Source of the DNA: Neocallimastix lanati (nom. inval.)
Taxonomy: Eukaryota; Neocallimastigomycota; Neocallimastigomycetes; Neocallimastigales; Neocallimastigaceae
Assembly (NCBI GenBank): GCA_016946835.1
Contig: JACVTC010000067.1
Span: forward strand, 580,001 to 644,000
DNA: 64,000 nt
Direction: 5' to 3'
Positions 12,924-22,744 of the stretch are shown here, in pieces (position 1 is the first letter of the stretch; every line of letters begins with the position of its first letter). The notes beneath the pieces are model-generated. The model had not been told where the DNA came from. It ran no database searches and saw only the letters and a program-made list of their open reading frames with translations. The translations under genes were made by a program, and so were the position numbers.

Positions 12924-14001
12924 TTTAAAAAATATAGAAAAAAAATAAACTAAAAAAAATAAAACTATTATATTAATTAATTAGATTTATTATTAATATT
13001 AAATAATATTTAAATTTAAATTTATATCAAAAGGAAAAAATATATATATATTTTTAATTTACTTTTTTTTATTATTATTATTTAATTATATTTAATAATT
13101 AATTTATTTGGTTTTTGGATTTTTAGTATTACTAATATGAATGGATATTTAAATATTATAATTAATGAAATCAATAAAGTAAATTTATATTATGAAATAT
13201 TACTATATGTCAAATTATATATCAATAATCTTTAATTAAAGTTTTTATTTTTTATTTAAAAAATTAAAAAAAAAAAAAAAAAAAAAGAAAATTATTAAAA
13301 ATAATTTAAAATAATAATTTATATTGGTTTTTCAATTTATTAATTTTTATTTTTAGATTATTTAATATTAATTATTAATAACAGATGACAGATCGATTAA
13401 TACATTTAATAATATAATAATAGAACTAATTTATATTTTTATAAATTAAACTAAAACGTTAAAATAGTGTCTATAAAAAAAAAAAAGGCATGATAAAATG
13501 AATTTTTTTATTTATTAATAATATTATTTAAAAACTATACACTTATAGTATTAATAATTACTAAATAATTTTTGTTAATAATTTTAATAAGAATTAATAA
13601 AATTTTAAATTGATTTTTAATTTCTTTACAAAAAATAATACTAAATAATAATATTTCAACATTTTTTGGTATAATAATAAAGTATTTAATTTTTAAAATA
13701 TTGATATGCTTCAATGAATATAGAAATGTTGAGATATCAATATTGTTTATTATTAATATAGTTACAATAGCAAATACATAATAGCCAAATATAAATATAT
13801 AAAATTTTTTTTTAAAAAAAAAGCTATTTAAAGATTGTGATAAGATTTAATTCCCTATATCGATGGTTATTTAAGTAATAAAATTTCAAATATTCTTATA
13901 AACATTATGATAATCATAGTGGTAGTTTTAGTAGCAATAATTAATTTTAATTATATCGATTATCTCTCATTATATATTAATAATTATAAATTTCCTTCTA
14001 C

Positions 14002-14032
<31 letters not shown>

Positions 14033-14145
14033 TGAATAATTATTACTATTAAGTAATAAAAGGATTAGATTATAATATATGTTAATTTATTACCTAACCT
14101 AAATTATAAATGAATTGTTAAAATAATCACATTTTATTTTATATT
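11850..14145. other. AT-rich intergenic region upstream of VPS55
   Basis: A/T tracts, including an (AAT)n tract at about 12860-12922, lie between VPS55 and the copia element. No exon, RNA gene or recognisable mobile element was found. Promoter elements of VPS55 must lie near 11850-12200 but could not be pinned down. Confidence 0.6.
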
Positions 14146-14510
14146 TGTTAGAAAATTAGTATTTTTAGTTTAAATTTTTAATTAACACTTTGTTCAATAC
14201 TTTTATTTTATTATAATTTTAAATATTAAATATTAAATAGTATATTATAAATAAATAGGATATATTACAATAATATATAGTTTATATAGTTTATGATACA
14301 AATAATATAGTTTTAAAATTTTTTATAAGCCTCTTTTATATTATTTCTAATAAGTCATGTATTTAATATAACAAATATGTACGTTCCATTGAATGTAATT
14401 TTTATGAATATAAAAATATTAAATCATGTATTATTATTAAAAAATAGGTTCTTTAATAAAAATAAAAACTTTTAGTAAAAAAGTAAATATTTATTTACGA
14501 TTTTTTGTCA
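14146..14510 (+). repeat. 5' LTR of the copia element
   Basis: It starts TGTTAGAAAATTAG and ends TTTTTTGTCA. It matches the 3' copy apart from a small difference in the segment after CTTTTATATTA. Confidence 0.95.
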
Positions 14511-14697
14511 GATTAAGAGTCTCAGTGACTCTCTAGTGTTTTTAAGATACATTTATGTGTGAAAAATATATTGAGGAATTTAGTAATTAGTTATAATTAG
14601 TGTTGTCGATAATTGAGTAATCGACAAAATAAATAAATAAAACTTTTATAAATAATAAAAAATAATAATAAACAAAAGAAAAGTAAATAAAAAAAAA

Positions 14698-17600
14698 ATG
14701 TCTGATGTAATCATTCATAGTATGGACTACGTCCTGACAGAGACCAATTATAAAGATTGGTACGAAGATTTCAAATTAGAATTAGATGGAGCCGGACTTG
14801 GGGAATATGTAGAGAGAGATATCGAAGAGATTATAAATGAAACTACCGCCAAGTATACTGATAAACACACCGGACTATCTGAAGAAGGGGAAGAGAAAAT
14901 TAGGAAGCACAAGATGAAAAACTCAAAGGTCATTAGTTTCACCAAAAGGTCTGTGAATTCAAAAATCAAAGCGTTTATAAAGAATAAAACAGAAGAAAAA
15001 AAATCAGCTTATGCATTAATAAAGTTACTAGAGAAAAAATATAAGGAAGAAGAACTGAATGAAATCCCCAAACTCTATAGGAAACTAGAAAACTTAAACG
15101 CCAGTAATGAAAAAGAAGTCATAAACTATATTGATGAATTTTTGGAAATCATAGGAAAATTGAGCGAGCTAAATATAAAACTTAATAATAGAGAAAAGTT
15201 AACTTATTTATACAAAGGACTGCCCGAGAAACAAATAAACTTTCTAGAAATTAGATGCAGTATCTCTGACGACATTGATAAAATTTTAGAAGACATGAAA
15301 AAACAAATCAGAAACCGTCAGACATATATTCATGAGGATGAAAAAGAAGTATCATTCATTTCCAGGAATGACAGCAGAAGTAAATATAGTAAATTGAATA
15401 CTCACCATAATAAACATGGTAAAAGTGAATATCATCACTCTAAACATCATAATAAGGAGTTTGGCAAAAAAAGATATAGTCAAAATAATAATCATTATAG
15501 AAATAGTAACGATAATTTCGGTAATAATAGTTATAATAGAAAAAATTATTCAAATAAAAAATACTGCTTTATATGCAATAATGAAAATCATCTAGCTTTT
15601 AAATGCCCGTTTAACCCTAAAAATCCGAATAACAAAATAAAAGTCATAGCTAAGAAATTTAGTCAATTAAATCTGAGAGAAGATGAACTAAATGATATTG
15701 AATTTTGCTATGATAATGATACATCATCATCTGAAACTGAAACAAGAGAAATTAACTCAATAGAAATTCAAAGTTTAGGAGAAGAAAGTGAAAATGAAGA
15801 AATTCCAGAAATCCCTCTATATGAAACCAATAATTTAAACTTCATCAACCGTCAACACACCCCAAAAAATGCTGGAAGAATAACCAAGAATATCTTAAGA
15901 GTTGATAACATTATTGATAAAATAATTCCGCCAATAATTAACAAAATTGTCACAAATGACGAAAACAAGGAAATAATTAAACAATATATTGAAACTAATT
16001 CGTGTAATTGCATAGGTGTTCCATCGTTGTTATTCACTATTGATTCTGGAGCATCAGTTCATGTTACAAATTCCATTGAATTCCTTAAAGATATAAGAGA
16101 ATACAAAATAAATCTCATCCTGCCAAACAAAGCAAAAATTAGGATTACCAAAATAGGAACATTATCAGGATATATCAATAATAAACCTTACGAAATAGAA
16201 GATGTACTATATTCCAAGGAACTCAACAAGAATCTTATTTCGTATAGTATTTTAAGGAAAGCAGGTTATCTAGCTGATTATATACTTATAGATGACAACA
16301 TATATTTTAGACTCGCCAATAAGAACCAGAATTTATTATGTATCGCAAAAGAAAATGATGCCAATATATGCAATATCATTGTGTCAAAAAGATGGAATAT
16401 AAACAACGACCAAAATATTTATAATCTTGAGCTAGACGACTATTCCGAAAAGATATGGCATTTAAGACTATGCCATTTTTATAACAATAACTTAAGAAAA
16501 TATCTTGAAGGACACAATATTAAGAAAAGTAATTGTATTGACTGTGAAACTTCAAAATTAAAAAAGGCATCATTCAATAAATCTACCTCCCGCGCTTCAA
16601 GACCTTTGGAATTAATTCATTCAGATGTGCTAGGACCTCTTAAATTATCAAGAAATAATTATAAATATGTAATTACCTTTCTGGATGATTATAGTCGGAA
16701 AAGCTGGATCTATTTGATGAAGAAAAGATCTGAGGTCACAGATATTTTCGCTCAATTTGTTAAAATGGTCTCCAATGAACAAAACTTAACTGTTGTTAAG
16801 ATTCAATCAGATAATGGAAAAGAATACACATCTAATAAATTTGTAACATTTTGTTCAGAAAATGGTATTCAAAGAAGACTTACCGTTCCAAGAAACCCCC
16901 AGAGTAATGGGAGAGCTGAAAGACTTAATGGTACCTTGGAGAATGCAGTGAAAGTAATGTTAAACCAAGCAAAACTTAGTGAAAATTTTTGGGAAGATGC
17001 AATTAAAACCGCTAATTATATTTATAATATAACTCCAAGAAGTTCTATTGACTTTAAAATCCCTGATGAACTTTATTACAAAAAACCGGTGAATATAGAT
17101 AAATTAAAAGTCTTTGGTTGTAAAGCTTACTATTATATAGATCCAAATTTAAAAGAAAATAAATTTCATTCAAACTCAAAACCAGGTATATTTTTAGGAT
17201 ATGATATAAATGCAAATGGATATATTATTATGGATTATGAAACATTAAAAACTCATGTAGTTCGAGACGCTGTTTTTGAAGAAGAAATTCCAGGAAATTT
17301 CAATCTAATAAACAAAAAACCTTACGACGAAAAATATAATTTACCTTCTTTATATGCTGACGACGATATAGATGATTATGAAGATATAAATATTGAAGAT
17401 AAAGAAACATTTGATGATAATCCAAAGTCACGTATATTTATTAATCCTATGTTATCTACTCAACAAACTTACACCCATATAAATAATAATGAAGACCATA
17501 ACATCAATAATAAAAAAAGAAAATTAGAAAAAGCCATAAACAATGATAAAAATATGTCCAACACTAATATAACAGTTGAAAATACGAATAATAAGAATAA

Positions 17601-20325
17601 TAAATTAAACAATACGGATAACATAATGAATAACATCAATAATACATTTAATAACAAACATGACACGTCAAATAACACTAACAACACGAAAAAGTACATG
17701 AAAAATGATATTGATAATAAGAACAATAGAAAAATTTTATTTGAGAATAATAATATTTTTATTAAAGATTTAAATATTAATGAAGATAAACAAAAATATG
17801 AAAATACTATAATAGATACTTATAATAAAGATAAAATTATTGATAGTAATAATTCCAATCAAGAATACATGAAGAATAATAGAAATGAAAATAACGATAT
17901 AGATAAAATAAACAAAGCTGCGAATAAAAATATTCAATATTATAAAAATAAAATAAGAAAATCAAATTATAATATTTATAAATTAATGAATGGATTAAAT
18001 GATGTAATCCAAAATAATAATTATATTAAAAAATTAATTGAAAATAACATACCTTTCAATGTACAAGAAGTAAACAAACAATATAATAATAATAAATATA
18101 ATAATATTAAATTACTTTCCTATCAGGATAAACAAGGCAATAATGACAAAATATTTGATAAATTTCAAAATAGTCCTGATAAATATGAAAATTCAAATTA
18201 TTCAAAAATTGATCCTGTTAATAAAATTTCTAATGAAGTAAACAAAGAAATTTTAATTGAAAACAAAAATAATTCAATTGATAATCCTGTAAATCCTGAA
18301 AATCCTGAAATCCTGTGCAATAAAAACCTAGATTTAAATGAAAATAATTCAAAAAATAAAAATGAAATTAAGTTGTTAGTAAAGAATAAAAAAAGTGAGG
18401 ATTTAAATTTCAAAGAGAAAGAAGAAGTAAAAAATAAAACTAAAATTAAGATTTTAAAAAATAAAAAATATAAAATTACAAACGAGAAAAAAAATTTTAT
18501 TAATGAAAAATTTTCAATTATTGAAAAAAAATTAAATAAATTAAATAATTTTAATAAATTTAATTTTGCCAAAAATAAAGTTATCCATAATAAGGATGAA
18601 AAATTTCGTACGAAAAATTTTAATGAAGAATTTGATAAAAATTTGATTAAAGCTAATACTAGCTGTAATAATAATATCAATAATGACCAAAAATTAATAA
18701 TTAGAGTTAAAAGACCAGGTATGCCGCTTGAAAATAATAAGCATAAAGTTCAGAAAATGGAGGAAATATCCAACATTACAAATAATAATCCAAAAGACTA
18801 TTATGAAGCTATTACTTGCGAAGAAAGTGAAGAATGGATTAAAGCTATATCTACCGAGTTGCAAAATTTAAAGGAAAATAATACAATGACCATAATATCA
18901 GAGCTACCAGAAGGAATTAAACCACTTAGTCCTAGATGGGTATTTACGAAGAAATATGATGGGAATAACAATTTAGAAAAATACAAAGCAAGATTAGTAG
19001 TTAAAGGATATAATCAAATTGAAGGAGTCGATTATGAATTAACTTTTTCTCCAACACTACCAGTAGAAAGTTTGAGATTAACAATAGCATTAGCTTCTTT
19101 ATTTAATTGGAACATTCAACAATTAGATGTGAAAGGCGCATATCTCAATGCTAAATTACATAACGATATCTATATGAAACTACCAGAAGGACATGAAAAT
19201 TATAATGAAGGTTATTGCAAATTAAATAAGGCACTTTATGGATTGAAACAGGCTGGTCGAGAATGGAACCAAACTATTAGCAAATTTTTGATCAAAAAAG
19301 GACTATATCAACTAAGAAGTGAACAATGCTTATTCGTTAAGTGGGATAATAAAAATAATGTAATATGTTTAGTAGCCTTATATGTCGATGATATGTTAAT
19401 AACAGGTATTAAAGAAGAAATTTTTAATATTGTTAATATTATTAAGAGCAATTTTAAAATATCCAAGTGTGAAGAAATAAATCATATTTTAGGATTAAAT
19501 GTTAGGAAAAATAAATTCGGATATACAATTTCTCAAGAAAACTATATTGAAAATATTTTAAAGAAATTTAATATTAAAGAAAATCAAAAAGTTTCTACTC
19601 CATGTACTTGTGATGACGTTAAACTAATTAATAAAACACCTTTTGATAAGACTATTTATCAGAGCGCAGTTGGTTGTTTAATACATGTATCTAAATCGAC
19701 AAGACCTGATATATCATTCTCTGTTAGTAAGGCATCAAGAAAAAACTCAAATCCAACAGTATCAGATTGGAACAAAGTAGTCAACATCCTTAAATATTTA
19801 AATCAAACTAAGAATTATTGCATTTCATACAAAAACAAAGGAGAATTAATTGGTTACACAGATTCTGATTTTGCTAGAGACTTATCAAATAGTAAATCCA
19901 CTTCAGGAAATATTTTTTTCTTAGCCTCAGGACCAATCGCTTGGATGTCCAGACAACAGCAATCAGTAACAAGATCTACTGCAGAAGCAGAATATATTGC
20001 CCTTTCCGAAGCTGTAGCAAATGGTTTATGGATTAAAAATATGCTAAATGAAATGTTTAAAAAGAAATTTGTAATAAATTTAAATGGAGACAACAGAGCA
20101 TCTTTATTTGCTGCTGAAAATTATGCTATTAGTAAAAAACTTAGACATGTAAGAGTTAGCTATCACTACTTTAAAGAAAATATTGAAAGAAAAGAAGTAA
20201 TTTTACATTACATTAAATCTGAAGAAAATTTAGCAGATATTTTAACAAAAGATATTAATAAAAATCAAATAACTAATTTTGCAAACAAAGTCTTTGATAA
20301 TACTTTGTTTAGGGAGGAATGTTAG
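14698..20325 (+). CDS. Copia gag-pol polyprotein, 1875 aa
   Basis: The frame holds gag with a CCHC knuckle (CFICNNENHLAFKC, near residue 289) and a protease (TIDSGAS, near 449). Integrase follows, with an HHCC finger (about 587-620) and catalytic D, D and E in HSDVLG (641), QSDNGKEY (703) and GRAERLNGTLE (737). Reverse transcriptase has LDVKGAYLN (1475) and YVDDM (1562), and RNase H has YTSDF-type TDSDF (1719). Between integrase and reverse transcriptase, at about residues 925-1345, lies an Asn/Lys-rich low-complexity stretch, which explains the length against the usual 1300-1500 aa. Gag and pol are one frame, as in many copia elements. The frame overlaps the first bases of the 3' LTR. The element looks whole and young. 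Confidence 0.93.
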   Translation: MSDVIIHSMDYVLTETNYKDWYEDFKLELDGAGLGEYVERDIEEIINETTAKYTDKHTGLSEEGEEKIRKHKMKNSKVISFTKRSVNSKIKAFIKNKTEEKKSAYALIKLLEKKYKEEELNEIPKLYRKLENLNASNEKEVINYIDEFLEIIGKLSELNIKLNNREKLTYLYKGLPEKQINFLEIRCSISDDIDKILEDMKKQIRNRQTYIHEDEKEVSFISRNDSRSKYSKLNTHHNKHGKSEYHHSKHHNKEFGKKRYSQNNNHYRNSNDNFGNNSYNRKNYSNKKYCFICNNENHLAFKCPFNPKNPNNKIKVIAKKFSQLNLREDELNDIEFCYDNDTSSSETETREINSIEIQSLGEESENEEIPEIPLYETNNLNFINRQHTPKNAGRITKNILRVDNIIDKIIPPIINKIVTNDENKEIIKQYIETNSCNCIGVPSLLFTIDSGASVHVTNSIEFLKDIREYKINLILPNKAKIRITKIGTLSGYINNKPYEIEDVLYSKELNKNLISYSILRKAGYLADYILIDDNIYFRLANKNQNLLCIAKENDANICNIIVSKRWNINNDQNIYNLELDDYSEKIWHLRLCHFYNNNLRKYLEGHNIKKSNCIDCETSKLKKASFNKSTSRASRPLELIHSDVLGPLKLSRNNYKYVITFLDDYSRKSWIYLMKKRSEVTDIFAQFVKMVSNEQNLTVVKIQSDNGKEYTSNKFVTFCSENGIQRRLTVPRNPQSNGRAERLNGTLENAVKVMLNQAKLSENFWEDAIKTANYIYNITPRSSIDFKIPDELYYKKPVNIDKLKVFGCKAYYYIDPNLKENKFHSNSKPGIFLGYDINANGYIIMDYETLKTHVVRDAVFEEEIPGNFNLINKKPYDEKYNLPSLYADDDIDDYEDINIEDKETFDDNPKSRIFINPMLSTQQTYTHINNNEDHNINNKKRKLEKAINNDKNMSNTNITVENTNNKNNKLNNTDNIMNNINNTFNNKHDTSNNTNNTKKYMKNDIDNKNNRKILFENNNIFIKDLNINEDKQKYENTIIDTYNKDKIIDSNNSNQEYMKNNRNENNDIDKINKAANKNIQYYKNKIRKSNYNIYKLMNGLNDVIQNNNYIKKLIENNIPFNVQEVNKQYNNNKYNNIKLLSYQDKQGNNDKIFDKFQNSPDKYENSNYSKIDPVNKISNEVNKEILIENKNNSIDNPVNPENPEILCNKNLDLNENNSKNKNEIKLLVKNKKSEDLNFKEKEEVKNKTKIKILKNKKYKITNEKKNFINEKFSIIEKKLNKLNNFNKFNFAKNKVIHNKDEKFRTKNFNEEFDKNLIKANTSCNNNINNDQKLIIRVKRPGMPLENNKHKVQKMEEISNITNNNPKDYYEAITCEESEEWIKAISTELQNLKENNTMTIISELPEGIKPLSPRWVFTKKYDGNNNLEKYKARLVVKGYNQIEGVDYELTFSPTLPVESLRLTIALASLFNWNIQQLDVKGAYLNAKLHNDIYMKLPEGHENYNEGYCKLNKALYGLKQAGREWNQTISKFLIKKGLYQLRSEQCLFVKWDNKNNVICLVALYVDDMLITGIKEEIFNIVNIIKSNFKISKCEEINHILGLNVRKNKFGYTISQENYIENILKKFNIKENQKVSTPCTCDDVKLINKTPFDKTIYQSAVGCLIHVSKSTRPDISFSVSKASRKNSNPTVSDWNKVVNILKYLNQTKNYCISYKNKGELIGYTDSDFARDLSNSKSTSGNIFFLASGPIAWMSRQQQSVTRSTAEAEYIALSEAVANGLWIKNMLNEMFKKKFVINLNGDNRASLFAAENYAISKKLRHVRVSYHYFKENIERKEVILHYIKSEENLADILTKDINKNQITNFANKVFDNTLFREEC

Positions 20326-20682
20326 AAAATTAGTATTTTTAGTTTAAATTTTTAATTAACACTTTGTTCAATACTTTTATTTTATTATAATTTTAAATAT
20401 TAAATATTAAATAGTATATTATAAATAAATAGGATATATTACAATAATATATAGTTTATATAGTTTATGATACAAATAATATAGTTTTAAAATTTTTTAT
20501 AAGCCTCTTTTATATTAGTCAATAAGTCATGTATTTAATATAACAAATATGTACGTTCCATTGAATGTAATTTTTATGAATATAAAAATATTAAATCATG
20601 TATTATTATTAAAAAATAGGTTCTTTAATAAAAATAAAAACTTTTAGTAAAAAAGTAAATATTTATTTACGATTTTTTGTCA
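20320..20682 (+). repeat. 3' LTR of the copia element
   Basis: Same sequence as the LTR at 14146, 363 bp, followed by the target duplication ATATT. Confidence 0.95.
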
Positions 20683-21664
20683 ATATTTTTATATTATTAA
20701 AATTATATTTTTATATTCTTATATTATTATCAATATTATATTCTTATATTAATATTTTATTCTTATATTTTTATGTTGTGTAACATTTATCTATGTGTAT
20801 TAATTCATAGAATAATCACATGATTAAATATGTAATTTTTACTATAAAAATAATTATTTTTATTATCTTAAAAAAATGAGTTCTTTACATTAATAAAATT
20901 TATGTATTAAATAAATACAAAAATAAATAAAGTTTATTATAAAAAACACACATATTTTTCATGAATGAAATATATATAGATAGTGTCCAATATATTCATA
21001 CATTGAATAGAAAAAAAAAAATACTATTAAAAGATTAAATCACTATAATTTATTATATGGAAAATTATTATTATTTAATATTTATTATTATAATTGTTAT
21101 TAAAGAAATTTATTTAGCTATTAATTATTTATATCATTATTTATTAATAATTAGGAAATTATTTATTGAAGAAAAGTCAAGAGTTATTGTCTAAAGAATA
21201 ATATATATATATATATAATATATATTATTTTCATATTAACAATATTTCATATGAATAAAAAATATATTTACATACACATGATAAATCTAATGATTTACAT
21301 TAAATTATAGATTAACATAAATAATGCTAATTCAAAATAATACTAATTTAGTTTTCTTCATAAATATTTATGATTTATATTTTTTTATTCAATATCAAAA
21401 TTATTAAATTTACTTATTTATATTATTTGATACTTTAACAATTATTATTATTATTATAATTTATTATTATTTATGCTTTAGAAGAACTAATAATAAAAAG
21501 TACTTCTGAAACAAATTTTTTTTTGTCAAACATTTTTTTAAAAAAAAAAAGTTACATATGAATAACAAGTAAACAAGTATAAGATATTTAACGTATAAAT
21601 ATAAATAACAAATAAAAATAACAAATATGACAAGCATAAGATAAAATTTTTATAAATTACATGA

Positions 21665-21667
<3 letters not shown>
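20683..21667. other. AT-rich spacer after the copia element
   Basis: Low-complexity A+T sequence. No exon, RNA gene or repeat family was recognised. Confidence 0.6.
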
Positions 21668-21700
<33 letters not shown>

Positions 21701-21935
21701 AAAACACATAATTAATATAAAAATAAATATCATTTGTCCAATTTGAACTTGAACATAAAAATATTTCTAAAAAGTAATGTGAAATACAATTGTAATATTC
21801 AAAATAAAATGTATAAATAAATTCAGAAAAAAGTTCATAGGCAACGAACCTCACCTCCAGATGATAAGACTTCTGGTTAAAAGAGAATTCTTATTCCCGA
21901 TTAGTGCTTGAATTGACGATCTGAAAGAAACTTCT
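21668..21935 (-). mobile_element. tRNA-related SINE-like repeat, copy 1
   Basis: Read on the minus strand, a tRNA-like head comes first. An A-box-like AAGCACTAATCGG is followed by an anticodon-arm-like stem CCAGA/TCTGG, then GGAGGTGAGGTTCGTTGCC with the B-box core GGTTCG. A T6 run follows, then a 28-bp segment GAATTTATTTATACAT...TTTTGAAT that recurs at 58729-58756, an AT-rich body, and a tail of about 29 A (T run on plus, 21668-21696). Tail plus tRNA-like head suggests a SINE; a decayed tRNA gene with its terminator is the alternative. Confidence 0.5.
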
Positions 21936-22110
21936 CCTTTAGAAGCATTTGGCTCTGCTAATCTGTCTTATTGCATTTTTAGTGTTGATGTTTCAAAGTT
22001 CTAGTGGGAATGAACTTTGATTTATCATTTATTTATCTTATTTTACTGCAATATCAGATTAATATTAATACACATCACTACTTTTTTTTTGATATTTTTT
22101 TTTTTTGAAT

Positions 22111-22111
<1 letters not shown>
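21936..22111. other. Unassigned stretch with short hairpins
   Basis: Less A+T-rich than the surroundings. AAAGTTC and GAACTTT form a 7-bp hairpin around TAGTGGGAAT, and CTTCT/AGAAG forms a smaller one. It may belong to the SINE-like repeat next to it. No reading frame is supported. Confidence 0.3.
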
Positions 22112-22164
<53 letters not shown>

Positions 22165-22655
22165 AGGATTAAATTTTATTTAATAATATTTATTATAAAA
22201 ATAACTGAATTTTTTTTTTTTTTACATTAATGTAAAAAAAAAAAAAAACTATTTTATGAGAGTTTCGAAGAACGAAATGACTTCTAACACTTTCTACTTA
22301 TTGATGATAACTCCATATGGATTAAAATTGTCATTTGAATCTGTATCAGAATTTTTTTTTCTTTGCCTTATCGTTTTGACGTCGACGCTCTTGACAACGA
22401 TAGGCCTAATAATATACAAAATTGATCACTAGTTATAAAAGGCATAACATTAGTAAGGAATTCCAGCAAGTACAACAAAATATGAAATTGGGAAAGAAGA
22501 TTCTTTCAAAAGCGATTTGAAGATATTATTAATAAGACGTCTTCTTTCCCTTTGAACTGATCTTTAAGATTGCATATATACTTCATTTCTGTCAAAAAGG
22601 GGATACAATTTGTAAAAAATAAATATTATCATCAAAGATCTTCCTCTTCTTAACT
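22112..22655 (-). mobile_element. 5'-truncated LINE end, related to the LINE at 53697-57960
   Basis: After a T run (22112-22159, the poly(A) tail on minus), the sequence tracks the 3' end of the LINE at 53731 onward. It shares AGAATAGGATTAAA-like UTR, the stretch around GACGTCGACGCTCTTGACAAC, and the GGAATTCC(A/G)CAAG region. Similarity fades near 22655. Only the C-terminal part of the ORF and the 3' UTR are represented, so this is a dead, 5'-truncated copy with scattered base changes. Confidence 0.8.
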
Positions 22656-22708
22656 TTATTTTAGACTCTATAGATATTTTAACAAATATTATTCATTACC
22701 ATTAATAA

Positions 22709-22713
<5 letters not shown>

Positions 22714-22744
<31 letters not shown>

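Larger units (their letters stand above)
14146..20682 (+). mobile_element. Ty1/copia LTR retrotransposon, looks whole
   Basis: The element has two near-identical LTRs (365 and 363 bp, TG...CA ends), a 5-bp target duplication ATATT at 14141-14145 and 20683-20687, one open gag-pol frame and a purine tract AGGGAGGAA right before the 3' LTR. The integrase-before-reverse-transcriptase order makes it copia type. Few LTR differences mean a recent insertion. Confidence 0.95.

Noticed and set aside
17469-18680. Hydrophobic minus-strand frames opposite the copia linker
   Set aside because: Complement of Asn/Lys-rich codons gives Leu/Phe/Ile runs; shadow frames only.
21833-21915. Functional tRNA gene
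   Set aside because: The anticodon loop has the wrong size and acceptor pairing is poor; a tRNA-derived repeat fits better.
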